NCBI GenBank assembly: GCA_002914805.1
Contig: JXTB01000019.1
Location: forward strand, 168,645 to 232,644
Source of the DNA: Parasponia andersonii
Taxonomy: Eukaryota; Streptophyta; Magnoliopsida; Rosales; Cannabaceae
Direction: 5' to 3'
Length of the DNA: 64,000 nt
Part shown: one piece after another, positions 45,775 to 57,005 of the stretch
Layout of the letters: every line of letters starts with the position of its first letter
How positions within the stretch are numbered: the first letter of the stretch is position 1
Translations under genes and position numbers: made by a program
The notes under the pieces: generated by a model
The model's input: only the letters and a program-made list of their open reading frames with translations
Told to the model about the DNA's origin: nothing
Database searches by the model: none

Positions 45775-46370
45775 TCAAGTGGAAAACAATAATCTCTATA
45801 GGATGCTTGTTAACAATGGTAGTGCAGTAGACATTCTCTACTTAGATGCATACTAGAAAATGGGGCTAAGTAAAGATCTTCTTAGACCAGTCGTCAACCC
45901 ACTCTACAGATTCACCGAAGATTTCCTTAACCCTTAAGGATCTATCTCCCTTCCACTGACAATCAATGATGTACCTTACAAGGTCACTGTTATGACTGAC
46001 TTTCTAGTTATTGACTGCCTATCTGCATTCAACACTGTGATTGGACGCCCTATCTTGAAGGATCTAAAAGCAATTACGTCTATCTACCACCTATGAAGTT
46101 CCCAACCCCAGAGGGAATAAGATATGTGCAAGAAAGCCAATATAAAGCTCGTGAATGCTATAATAAAGCTATAAAGATAGCCTCAAAAAGTAAAATAGTG
46201 AACCAGATCCTCGTAGCTGAACCTAAGAATGCAAGCAAAGAATCAGTTGGTGACAACCTCAACCAATGAACAAATAACAAGGAACTTACTGTTGGATCTA
46301 TTGAGGAACTAGTCGACTTACAGGTAGACGAGAAAAATTCTACACAAGTACTGATGCTTGGTAAATAACT
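45775..46370 (+). pseudogene. gypsy element 2 protease remnant
   Basis: The frame gives YRMLVNNGSAVDILYLDAY, then FLVIDCLSAFNTVIGRPIL, the retropepsin pattern. The catalytic Asp position (45812-45814) is AAC, coding Asn, so the enzyme is dead even without the stops at about 45856 and 45937. The following linker (RYVQESQYKARECY) is typical of the protease-RT junction. Confidence 0.8.
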
Positions 46371-46424
46371 AAATAAAAAATAATGCTCAACTACGAGTCA
46401 CAACTTGTTAACAATAGTCTGCAT

Positions 46425-46660
46425 GCTACTTCAACTCCAAAGTAAAAGAATATCACTTCAAAGTTGGCAACCTAGTCCTTAAAATTTTTTTTCCCAACAC
46501 TATGGAACCAAGAATGGGAGCATTTGGATCAACATCGGAAGAACTATACCGTATTGTAAGCATTATATGACCTGAAACATACAAGATAAAGGAATTCAAT
46601 GGTAAACAAGTTTTTAGAGTTTGTAACACAGATCATCTACATCATTACTACAACTAATTT
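46425..46660 (+). pseudogene. gypsy element 2 integrase C-terminal end
   Basis: YHFKVGNLVLKIFFPN, a GAFG..EELYRIV segment and HLHHYYN match the tail of plant gypsy integrases. It follows the protease linker within about 60 bp, so everything between was deleted. Confidence 0.75.
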
Positions 46661-47399
46661 CTATATTTTTCTTTACAAGTTTTCTTTTTAGGAATCTTTT
46701 ATTTTAAACTTTTAAGAAACTTTCTTTTTTACTCTCAACTTATTGGACAATTGCATTTAGGTTGCATTATATTTTTCTATAAGCTTTTTTATTCTACAAA
46801 GTGTAGTTCATCTCTATGTTAATAAAGATTTGAATTATTCGATATTCACATACATATTTCTACAGTTGTGTACATATCTCTACATATGATAACAATCCAC
46901 AATTTCGACTACAACTACATGTTATAACTTTAACTATATGACTACGGGACATGAATTCGATTGTGCCTACGGGACACTACTAGGGGCATATTTTTATGTA
47001 CTTCTTAACAAGTTTTTGGCTTATCATAATCAACAAGGGAGTAAAGAACACTCCAAAAGATGCACACGTTCCACATAAACTTGGATAAAAACTTGCACAT
47101 AGTAGTAGGTATGCAATACCCCTTACTGATACAATGCGTACTACAATCACAAGCGGGGGACAAGTATTGATATACATACCAAATCTCATAGAGAATAAAA
47201 GTAAAGTTGTGTGATATAATAAACACATAAGTCTTGACAAAACCAAGCTTTGTCATCAATACTCTAATAAAAGCTTTGATTCATTGTCTACTTGAATGAC
47301 TACTTGCCAGTGAGCACATTGATTACTTTAAAAGGTTTATATAATAAAGTGCATGGAAAAAATAGGTGTAGATTACACCTATGAAAACAAAAAATAGTT

Positions 47400-48840
47400 C
47401 CTTGGAAAGAATCTCCTCATACATAATCCTCACTAGCTTGCTCATCGATCTCCTCATTACTAAGATTTCAATAGCTTAATTCACAGCAGACTACTTAGAT
47501 TCCTTCTCCTAATTGATAGCGTACTCTATTCTCCTGAATAATTTTCTAGAGGTGGTCTATCTCCTTTTATTGAGCTTCAAATTCCTTTTTTTCCAATGAA
47601 AGCTTAGTCTCTATTGAAGATTTTTCCTTAACAAGCTTGTTAGAAGTAGTGTTGGCATCCTCAACTTTTCTCAGTTGCTCTATTTTTTTCCCACATAATG
47701 TCACCATTTTTCAATACATCAAAGTTAGTATGGAGAGCATTCGAAAATAATGTGGCAACCTACAAAAAATGGATGAAAATAGTATGTAAATTTGCAAGCA
47801 AACATAAAATTACATACTAAATGAAGGGTAGTTAGCATGATATGCACGCACTTGCAAAATCACCTTTAAAGCTGGACTCATTTTCTCGAATCCATCCACA
47901 CTATCTATAATTAACCATGTTTTCTAATTGATGGCTTCACCAAAAAAATTCAAAGAAATAGCAAATACGCATTAGAAGAGTTGCGATTGCATTTGTAATG
48001 CTAAGAATAGTATCAACTAGTAAAGATAATCACTTTCTCACAATAGACAGATAAGCGAATGCATCTTAGAGAACCATTAGCAACCTTATTTCTCGTAGGA
48101 TCTAATTAGCAAGGAGTTGGGGGGTAAGGAGTTGTATTGCATCCACCTTTAGGAGTAAGTGCACATGGAGAAAAGTTAGAACCACCACAAGTGGAAATGT
48201 AAGGATTGGGAAGAAGTTTGAGCTTGTCCACACCTGCATTCAAATGTTACACATGTTAGCTAACACAACAATTAATTCAAATTCACATATGGTAGGAACT
48301 TCAAGAAGGAAGTTGTAGCAAACTAAGCTCTCTTGGGTACATAAATGACAAAAGCATCGACGTACATTTGAGAGCTCATTGATAGAATTGGCATGATCGA
48401 ACTTTTATCCCTCAAGTATCGCTTGAGGATAAATATCTACAAGAAAAGATAACATGTGTAAGCGAATGTGCAAATAGGAGCAACTATTGTTAGGTGTGTA
48501 CATTAGTGAGTTAGGTCTCTACTATATGACAATACACAAGGAAGATAGCTCATGACTAAATGCGGACTATATATGTGTCCAAGAAAAAATAGTAAGTAGG
48601 ATTCACAATACACCTAGGATTCACAATACACCTAAACTAGCAATCAACACATATGTTTTATTTACCACCCTTCATCAGCTAGTGAGTTAGAAGCTCACAA
48701 CCTCGACATGAAGAATGGGCAAACATAATCTTGCAGGCAAGATTCATCTCACAATCGTCCACAACAAATGACGAGTAGTCAAGGGCCACAAGCTTGTGAC
48801 CTAAGATTAGAAACATCTAGCAAGCAAAAATCTAGCAGAA
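47400..48840 (-). pseudogene. possible antisense ORF remnant of gypsy element 2
   Basis: On the minus strand, 47515-47690 reads as a broken heptad-like coiled coil: EQLRKVEDANTTSNKL, then KEKSSIETKLSLEKKEFEAQ, a stop, KEIDHL, a stop, KIIQENRVRYQ. Farther upstream 48100-48260 gives VDKLKLLPNPYIS. The position (between integrase and 3' LTR, opposite strand, coiled coil near its end) copies the antisense gene of the first gypsy element. No domain is firmly identified. Confidence 0.35.
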
Positions 48841-49043
48841 AATAAAATGGTGTTATCAAAAATTACACATAACTCAAGATTATTATGACTACAAATGTGG
48901 ATAAAGTATTCACCTATTGTGCGCATTATAGTCTATCATCAAATTATTGGTATGCGTTTTGTCAAAATTATTATTGCACGTTTCTTTTTTCAAAATAGTT
49001 AGCTCCTAAGATTTCAGAGAAGCACTTGATAGCTAGAGGCAAA

Positions 49044-49549
49044 TGTTGTTGCTAAAAATGTAAGCTATAAAAATCGTGCGCACAAAATATGAGGTGTGTG
49101 CAAAATATAAAATGCGTACAAAATATAAGGTGCATGCAAGTTTTCAACATGAAGAATTCTACTTATTATCAACTACAACTTAAAAAGTGCATGCGACCTC
49201 AACTATGTAAGCTTATATTTATCTACTAGCAAAATGGTTGTCTCAAATGAGTGAAAGCTATCTTGCTCATGTAAAGCTATCTAGATTGCTTACGCAAAGT
49301 TAGCTAGCATGTTACCACTTGCGCACGAATTGAGAAGTTAGCCAGCAACACACTCTAAGGAGTATATGCAACTATAACGAATTCTTTTTAAAGATAGATA
49401 ACTTAATAAATAATTGGATAATTATCATTTAAATTATGATAATTTATTCAAATATAGATAATTTGTTTATATTTAGATAATTATTGAATAATTTGTAATT
49501 ATCTTATTATTTTAGGATAACTATACTACCTAAAATAATGCATGCAATT
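49044..49549 (+). repeat. gypsy element 2, 3' LTR (truncated)
   Basis: Collinear with 42786-43290 and ends at ATGCATGCAATT. The following AGAAAATGACGCTAAATGG is unrelated to the rest of the LTR and resembles the A-rich ACG repeat. Confidence 0.85.
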
Positions 49550-50124
49550 AGAAAATGACGCTAAATGGAATAATCCCAAAAGTTAGATAGGGTAAATTTG
49601 TTCGGCAAAATATGTAATGGAAAAGATTAAATAGAACTGGAAACTAAATATTATTAACATTATAACAAATATATAAACCAACTGGAAAATATAGACAATA
49701 CCAAATTGTCTCCTTGAATACATCATTAATACATCATTAAATGGTGCAAGCCAAGGAACGGCTTCACACATATGCCCAATCCCATGAGTAGCCCACATTC
49801 TGCACCCCATGTGCATGAAAGAGCCATTATCCTATACAAACTTACAATTAAGTTTTGGATAAGTTGATATAAAAATGAAAAAACTTTATTTTATCTCGTG
49901 CGTGTGACAAGCGTAGTAGCAAAATTCCTTTATTCAACATTAATTTCTCATTTATCAAATTCTATTTTAAACATAGGAATATATAATTTCCATGTTCTGT
50001 AAAGAAGAATACGATTCTACTTTGACCTATCAATAATATGAACTAACTCTCCCTCATTTTTAGGCCTCAAATAGCACCTCATAATGGAGTTAATACACCA
50101 TTTTCCAGCAAATGTCATCCATTC

Positions 50125-50155
<31 letters not shown>

Positions 50156-50873
50156 TTGGCCCCCAAGCAATAGGATCAGTCCTTGTTTGGCTTTTAAAAT
50201 GTGAAATTTGCTTTTATAGGCCCGAGGTGCGATCTATATATGTTTTTGCCTTATACTTAGTTTAGCCCCTAAATTTTATATCGAATTCGAACCCCTAACA
50301 ATTTCTCAGTTTTGATTTATCTAGGAGACAAAACTGCGACAAAAGAACAAAAAAATAGTTTAGGAACGAGAATTGAAAATTTTAAAATTTCAGGTGATCC
50401 TAGCTAAAACTGATACAAACTGCAGCAAGCGTGCAACAGGAGACTAACAAGAACCATGTGTGGATTGTTTGGTTTTGCAAAAGATTATATTTAACTTGAT
50501 AGTTAGTTTACTAATTATTGGGAATTCTCCAATAAGTGTAGATTTATTTTTCAATTTATTTGCGTCAGAACATGGAAAATCGGCTGTTATGTAGCTTGTC
50601 GTTAAAATAAAATATTAGGCCAGCTCATGTATAATTTAATCTGTGTAGCGTGTTTGATTGATCTTGCAAAAGATTCGAATCATCATGTGACAAATATATG
50701 GGAACTGCCTTAACTCTAAAATAATGTTAATAATTATAAACGTGTTAGCAGTGAATAGAAATGATAGAAATTAAATTACCCTCTCGTATGTTTAGGTATT
50801 AGAGAATGATAATTGTAGTACAACTAAATTTTTTTAATTGGTTAAATGAGAATGAAGTATATATATATATATA
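49550..50873. other. intergenic; contains a block repeated at 63470-63700
   Basis: 50300-50475 shares GTTTTGATTTATCTAGGAGA, ACAAAACTGC and a later AACTGAWACAAAC-like order with 63550-63690. There is a 24-base T run at about 50126-50149. 49680-49820 on the minus strand reads 40 residues of mixed composition (GCRMWATHGIGHMCEAVPWL) that I do not recognise. An AT run precedes the next solo LTR. Confidence 0.5.
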
Positions 50874-53067
50874 TGTCACGACCCAAAATCCGGGTTAGTG
50901 GCAGAATGGGAATTTCACAAAGGTGAAAAATTCCTTAATTTATTTGAAAAGTGTCAAAAGTTCTAGTTTTTATAAAAACGGTCCATTTAAATAAAATAAT
51001 CGGAATTCCATCCCGTGAACCACTCCCACAGTTCGTATACACCATCAAATATAGATTGAACAATTATTTAAAAACATAAAATTAAACTTAAAACTCAGCA
51101 TCATCATCATCTACTAAAAAGTCAAACACCAGAATGGCATACATCAGTTTGCAGGCAAAATAGAAAGCAGTAATCTTGGTTTAATGCTAACACACGATCC
51201 AAATAGTCCAAAGACTACGACAACCAACTCCTAACATTACCAAGAGGCGAACTGCAATCCAGATGACCTCTTACCCCTCTTGATCACCAAGATCGTACTA
51301 GACACCACCTGAGGAGGAAGGTAGGGGGGTGAGCATAAAATGCCCAGTAGGAAAAATAATTACCTCGATCGAAAATATTTAATGATGGGGAATTCCTGCA
51401 TGGTGAGTTTAGTACAAAATATCCATATATATAATCCAAACCAGAAATCCATATATATATATAAAGCAGTATAATCAAAACCATTCAATTCATATGCACA
51501 TGACACAAATCAACCCATACCTATGAGGTCACATCCTCTCATCTGTGGAAACCCAGGATGATGGTACTAAGTGTACCCAACAGCCTGCCTGATACCTAAG
51601 CCCATACCCGGAGGGGACACGCATGTGTCGCCTACCAAACCTAGAGGGGCAACCGAATTGCCTACACCTGCCAAATGGGGAGGTAATCAGAAGTAACAAG
51701 ACCCCGATCAAGTTTACGGACTTTCACTGACGGTGGGACATGCAGCGCCACACTGTAGACCCACGATGCTAACACGGTGCTCATGTATGATCCTATGACA
51801 CGTGCAATACCAAACTGAAATGTGAAAATAACTATGCTCGGGTTTTTCAATAAAATCGGCATACTAGGTTTTTATAGAAAAACGGGCAGTATAACGGCCC
51901 TATTTTTAATATACCCAAAATAACCTGCACTCAGAAAATTCCCAGAGCAATACAGTATATATCTCATACAATAAATTTCTATCACAGACATTTAAATAGT
52001 CTAAAAATCACGTTTATTCTCATATGTTGCAGAAAGTAAGTTTTATTCGAAAATGATGTAAAACAGAGATAATTGAATCCCTACCTCGCTCGAATAGCAA
52101 TACCACGCTATTGAATCCTCAAGATGTCGTTGAGGATCGCCCAGAGGGTTGGGAACAAATTCCAAACCCTTGATCGTCCTCTTGCGAAAAACCAACTTCT
52201 CACCGAAGGTTCAATTTCACAAACGGACATCTTCACTGAATTCCTAGCACCCAAAATAGCTAGGTTAGATATATAACTTGTCCAATTCGGGTCCGGGCCC
52301 ACACAAGACCGGTGGCATGCAAAACAAGATAAAATCTCGACCGTCCGATTTCGATTTTCGTGCCAATCACCAAATCACACAATATATATATATATATCAA
52401 ACTTCTCTATTTTCTGAGTACATTCCAAAAATGAACTCAAAACAGAATCCAACGGCCGGATCAAAAACTCAAATTCAAAACTTAAAATACCCAAAAATGG
52501 CAACTTTTGATCCAGATAGTATGGGGTTGAGATATATATACCTTGATGATCCTTGAGACGAGACAAATCCAACGGGACCAGTTGGAGGCCAAATGATGGC
52601 CGGAATCGTCGCCGGCGGCCAAAAATCCGAAATAGGTCAAAACGGCATCAATGGCTTTTTCCGGCGAACCAGGCGACGGCAGCAGGCAGCGAGGGACGGC
52701 GGAGTTTCGGCGCGGCCTGGCGAGTCGACGCCGGTCGGTGGCGCGGGCGGACGGTGACCAACGGTGGTGGTGCGGTGGTGCGGCCGAGAGAGCTCCGAGG
52801 GAGGAGAGAGAAAGAGAGTCTTGGGGAGAGAGAGAGAAGAAGAGAGAGGGGAAAGAGAATGGGCACGTGGCCCAGCCTTATAGGACTGTGTAATTTTTGA
52901 AAAATTGCACATAAGTTCCCAAAATTCTAAATCTCTATCAATCTAGTCCCTCAAAATTTGTAATTTAGTCCCTTTGCACCAAATTTTTGCAAATTAACCC
53001 CCACAATATTATATCCAGAAAATTAGTAAAATGTCTAAATTACCTTCGAAAATTCCAAATTTTTACA
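50874..53067 (+). mobile_element. solo LTR of the TGTCACGACC family
   Basis: TGTCACGACCCAAAATCC...AATTTTTACA, 2194 bp. The flanking ATATA on both sides (50869-50873 and 53068-53072) fits a target-site duplication but lies in AT repeats. Landmarks are GGTGAGCATAAAATGCCCAG (51330), GAGGGGACACGCATGTGTCG (51611) and GGCACGTGGCCC (52862). ORFs at 51529-51862 and 52553-52912 are LTR sequence, the latter the GC-rich GA-rich part. It is closest to the copy at 61219. Confidence 0.88.
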
Positions 53068-53918
53068 ATATATATATTTATATATAAATATATATATAGT
53101 TATTGTCGTACAAGGCTATAACTACGTCTACTATATATATATACTTCTATAGTTACTATGCTATATACTAGAACTATTATTGTAGAAGTATTGTCCTACT
53201 AGAATTATTACTTCAATAATAATTCTCAAAATTTCGCGAATTTAATTGGAAGTCAAATTGATTATTTTAGTTTATTGTAATACTTGCAATAATTTTTATC
53301 CATAATAAGTCGTCTAGTATTGGACTGGTCTGTAAACAGTACCTTAATTGTAATTAGGTAATTAATTGCGTGAAAAAAACATTAGGTTTAAAACAAATTT
53401 TTTAGAGTCGAAAGAGACTAAGATCTACTATCTTATTATCATGTCTTATTTGCTATCTCATCTAATAGAAAGTGGACAATTCAACATATTTTACTAATTA
53501 CATTCTAAAAAGAACTAATTTATTAAATTAAGATTTTATTTTATATACTGAGTTGTCTAATTTTTACTGAATGAGACAATGAGACAACAAACGGGAAAGA
53601 AAAATGAGATTGCAGAAGTGGACCCCGATCCACCTAAAAGATATTTTGTTATATAAAAGTATGAGAAAAATAACAAATGAAAAGCCCACTGGACTAAATC
53701 AATGAATGGGATGTGATCCGATATGAATTAAGTGTGCCCACTGTGGACTAACTCAATGAATGGGATGTGATGGGTGGTGGAGAGTTTAACTCTAAAGTAC
53801 GCGAGATCCTTAATTAATTAAGCTCACTTAAAAATAAAAAATAAAAAAAAAAATAACAAACGAAAAATTAATTGCTCAAACTCGCATAATTATTCATTTA
53901 GTACCTCTCTTCCCCACC
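53068..53918. other. upstream region of dirigent gene 3
   Basis: 53220-53330 has weak similarity to the gene 2 upstream region (AATTTCGCGAATTTAATT, TACTTGCAATAATTTTT). TATATAAAAG at about 53650 is 260 bp before the ATG and may be the TATA box, with an unusually long leader if so. A 24-bp direct repeat around AATCAATGAATGGGATGTGA occurs at 53697 and 53752. Confidence 0.5.
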
Positions 53919-54518
53919 ATGGCCAAATCTCCTCAGAAGTACACCACCCTAACCCTACTCATCTTACTAACTATTTCCTCCTTGATCTTGAGCCTCACCA
54001 CCGCATATGACTACACTTTCTCCAGAAGCTTATCTCCCAAGAAAAAGCTAGGGCTCAAGCAAGAGAAACTCACCCATCTTCATTTCTATTTCCACGACAT
54101 CGTCAGCGGCCAAAACCCTACGGACGTCGAAGTCGCCCAGGCACCAACTGCGAATGCTTCGGCAGTACTGAGTTTCGGCTACGTGGCGGTAGTAGACGAT
54201 ACTTTGACCGCAGGGCCGGAGCTGACCTCGAAGAAGATTGGAAGCGCTCAAGGAATATTTGTCTCGACGTCACAGTCCGATATTGAACTTTCGGTGGTTT
54301 TGAACTATGTTTTCACGGAGGGGAAGTACAACGGTAGCAGTCTTAGCATATTGGGACACAACCTCATCCTTACCACGGGCAGAGAGTTGCCTATCGTCGG
54401 CGGAAGTGGACTTTTCGGGTTCGCAAGAGGCAATGCTCAGCTCAGGACTTACATGTTTAGCCCCACGATCAGTAATGATGCTACTGTGGAGTACAATGTC
54501 TATGTATGGCATTACTGA
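53919..54518 (+). CDS. dirigent protein, secreted (gene 3)
   Basis: 199 residues, single exon, first ATG in CCACCATGG context. Signal peptide about 1-29 (LTLLILLTISSLILSLTTA). The linker is longer than in genes 1 and 2 and basic (SRSLSPKKK), followed by the dirigent domain: EKLTHLHFYFHDIVSGQNP (Asp60 in the FYxHD motif, closer to the family norm than the Q-D of genes 1 and 2), FGYVAVVDDTLTAGPE, LNYVFTEGKYNGSSLSILG, GGSGLFGFARGNAQ (161-174) and the C-terminus EYNVYVWHY. Sequons are at N79 and N138. Expected to act in the cell wall in stereoselective coupling, substrate unknown. It is clearly more diverged from genes 1 and 2 than those are from each other. Unlike them it has Asn at 172 after ARG where Tyr is found, and Trp in place of Leu before the final HY. 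Confidence 0.95.
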   Translation: MAKSPQKYTTLTLLILLTISSLILSLTTAYDYTFSRSLSPKKKLGLKQEKLTHLHFYFHDIVSGQNPTDVEVAQAPTANASAVLSFGYVAVVDDTLTAGPELTSKKIGSAQGIFVSTSQSDIELSVVLNYVFTEGKYNGSSLSILGHNLILTTGRELPIVGGSGLFGFARGNAQLRTYMFSPTISNDATVEYNVYVWHY

Positions 54519-55320
54519 TGATCATCATGACCAGTTGATCTATGTTTATGTGTGTGTGTGTGTCTGTGTGTCTGTGTGTATATGTGCATTTTCTTTCTTT
54601 CTTTCTTTCTTTCTTTTTCTTTTGGGGGGGCGGGGGTACGTTTTGATATGCTGCTTGTGAAGATTAATGTCTATCTATCTCTGTCCTCTATTGACTTTTT
54701 CTGATGATGGTCAGTTAACGATTTATATATGTACAAACATATTCATGTACGAAACTTTTGTGTGTACTTAAAAATATTTGTTTGATGTGAGAATTAACGA
54801 GCTCGCAATAAAAGTTGAATTGTACTGTGTTATTGTTTTCTTATCATCGAGTCTCTACTTCGTGAGGTTTAATTTGCTTTTAAAAAGAAAATAAGAAAAA
54901 AGCGTCTTCGAGTCTGTACATTGCCGGCTTACGGTCTTAGTACATGGTACCTGGTACCTACAGATCAGAACTCCGAGGAAATTTTAGATGATTAATTGAA
55001 CTAATAATAATGAAATATATTTTCTTTTCTTGCTAATAAATTAATAGGATCTTTTGGAGGTGCACGTAGTACTAATATTAATCAAAAAAGCTGCCTGGAC
55101 ACAACTAATTAATCTTAAAACATTTAAGCTAGAAAACGCAGCGTTTTAACCTTGTACGCACTCAATTATACGTTGAGGTAGTCTGTTCGTTTCTATGGAA
55201 ACTTCATGGAACTACTAGCTAGAAGAAATTTCTCGAGAACTTGTGGTGATGATCTGAATTGGCAAGGCTTAAGAAAGGCATGGCAGAGTCAGAGTGCGTA
55301 GAGAGTAATTATTAAATATC
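54519..55320. other. 3' flank of dirigent gene 3, no further gene seen
   Basis: Starts TGATGATCATCATGACC and GTTGATCTA, like the 3' flanks of genes 1 and 2. It holds GT (about 54549-54575) and CTTT (about 54585-54615) microsatellites. Nothing else recognised. Confidence 0.55.
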
Positions 55321-56478
55321 ATTAATTGAAGCAGGGGCTACGATTGAAAACATTGGGGAGAAAAAACGCCAACGGAAAAATCATAAACGACGTAAGTCAT
55401 AAAACTAATAAGCCAGCGATGACAAAACGACCCCAAAAAATAAAAACAAAAACAAAAAAAAAAAAAAGGAAGGGGAATACTAGGATGTTAAAAAATGACA
55501 CTAAAAGAAATAACCACAAAAATTATAATAGCTCATTTGGCATACAAAATTGGACTAAATTATTAATTGGATTGAAATGATTGAACTGAATTGGACTAGA
55601 TTAGATTGATTATCTAGTACAATTAATATACTATGTTTAGTGCAACATAGGACTATACCATAAATACATATTAAAAATTTTGGACTATACCATAAATACA
55701 TATTAAAAATTTTCATAATAAAGTTTTAGTCGTATTTTATTTATAAAATAAGAAAATACATATTTCATATATAAGATAAATCAAATTAAATTATAGTTAA
55801 ATAAAATAATATATTTTGAATTTATTTTTAAGAAAAAAAAATTATCAAAAAAAATTAACGAAAAAAAAAATACTCATCACTTATCACTTTACCCCATAGC
55901 TGAGACTAAATAAACTCAAGTTTTTGGTAGAATTATTTAATCCTGAGCAAATGGACTAAATAAAGAGTCCAATCCTTAGATGAGATTGGATTAAAGAATC
56001 TAGTCCATAGTCTTTTCTGGTCTGCAAATGAACCTAAAGGGTTACTTGGGGTTACTTTTTTTTTTATAATTCGATTAGAAAGAAATTAATTAAAAGTAGA
56101 AGTACTTAATTAAGGATAAGCAAAAAAGTGGTAGAATCGAAGAAACTGACATGGAAAATTATGACAATATAAATCCATGTGTCAAAAAATTATAGTATTT
56201 TTGATAGCTCAACCTGCAAGTAAATAAAACTAAACAAGTGCGGATGATTTTAACAAACATCATCATGTATTAGATAGCCAGTATTTCTGATGCAAATGAT
56301 ACAAGCTTATGATCATAAACAAACAAAAAAAATGGTTAGTTTTTCTGACACAAGTTATTCCAGCCACTAGATCAAAAATATAAATAAATTATTAGAAAGT
56401 TAGATTTTTGATACAACTGATTCCAACCATATTATCAAATATATAAAAAAATAAAAGTACTCAATTTAACATAGGTGG
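55321..56478. other. A-rich ACG repeat and MITE-like sequence, no gene seen
   Basis: 55360-55510 is A-rich with AACGCC/AACGAC words. 55550-55620 has ATTGGACTAAATTATTAATT and ATTGGACTAGATTAGATTG, like inverted TCCAATCTAATCC-rich MITEs. A 27-bp direct repeat (GGACTATACCATAAATACAT) occurs at 55650 and 55682. ORF 55326-55580 is lysine-rich low complexity, not a convincing gene. Confidence 0.5.
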
Positions 56479-56483
56479 TTGCC

Positions 56484-56486
<3 letters not shown>

Positions 56487-56531
<45 letters not shown>

Positions 56532-56620
56532 CACAAACATGTATACATACAAATATCCATATATTTATATTATTATTATTATCATCATCATCATTATTAT
56601 TATTACTATTATTATTATTT
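56487..56620. repeat. TA and ATT microsatellites
   Basis: (TA)n about 56487-56527, then an (ATT)/(ATC) trinucleotide run about 56566-56620. The ORF across them is an artefact. Confidence 0.95.
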
Positions 56621-56834
56621 TATGCCAATTTTGGAAATGCAAATTTACTTTTCTTATTATTTTCTATTGCTCTAAATGTTTGTATGGTGTTGACTAATTA
56701 TATATATTGTACTAATATATTTGTTAACATTTAAATTCCGCACTTTAAATACTGCAAATCCACAAGGATGAGTTGTTCAACAAGTTGAGTTATAATATAT
56801 ACGACCACTATTTGCAACCATATATATATATATA

Positions 56835-57005
56835 TATGGATGTGTGGTAGGTTGTAGTCCCCTTGACGGGATCAGTCTTATCTATATTTTAGCCAACACA
56901 GACTACATTTTGTCCAATCTGCATTAGTTAAAATATGGTATGTATTGGCGAAAATCATAGATAGGAGTTATCCCGTCGAAGGGACTACATCTCTGACATA
57001 TGGAT
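56835..57005. mobile_element. MITE with about 55-bp imperfect inverted repeats
   Basis: Left arm TTGTAGTCCCCTTGACGGGAT...TTATCTATATTTTAGCC (56851-56895, given in part). The right arm, reversed, reads ATGTAGTCCCTTCGACGGGA...CTATCTATGATTTTCGCC. It is flanked by TA repeats (ATATGGAT on both sides), so TA could be the target site (Mariner- or Harbinger-like). Roughly 170 bp, no coding. Confidence 0.7.

Larger units (their letters stand above)
42786..49549 (+). mobile_element. Ty3/gypsy retrotransposon, internally deleted, 3' LTR truncated
   Basis: Two direct repeats, 42786-43568 and 49044-49549, start TGTTGT..GCTAAAAATGTAAG and share TGCGCACAAAATATGAGGTG. Between them lie a primer-site-like ATTGGCGC (43573-43580), a gag remnant, a protease remnant and only the C-terminal end of integrase. 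RT, RNase H and the integrase core are missing, with the deletion joint near 46375-46430. The 3' LTR stops after GCATGCAATT, losing the last third. It is non-autonomous and dead. Confidence 0.88.

Noticed and set aside
46980-47259. Overlapping 84-88 residue minus-strand ORFs
   Set aside because: Two frames over the same AT-rich bases in the 3' part of gypsy element 2; no motif seen, though the area adjoins the possible antisense remnant.
49583-49816. 77-residue minus-strand ORF
   Set aside because: The first 35 residues look protein-like, but no family is recognised and the rest is AT-rich filler; mentioned only in the intergenic note.
52553-52912. Overlapping 72-115 residue ORFs on both strands
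   Set aside because: GC-rich, GA-repeat part of a solo LTR; open frames on both strands reflect composition.
56479-56697. 72-residue ORF
   Set aside because: Translation of TA and ATT microsatellites.
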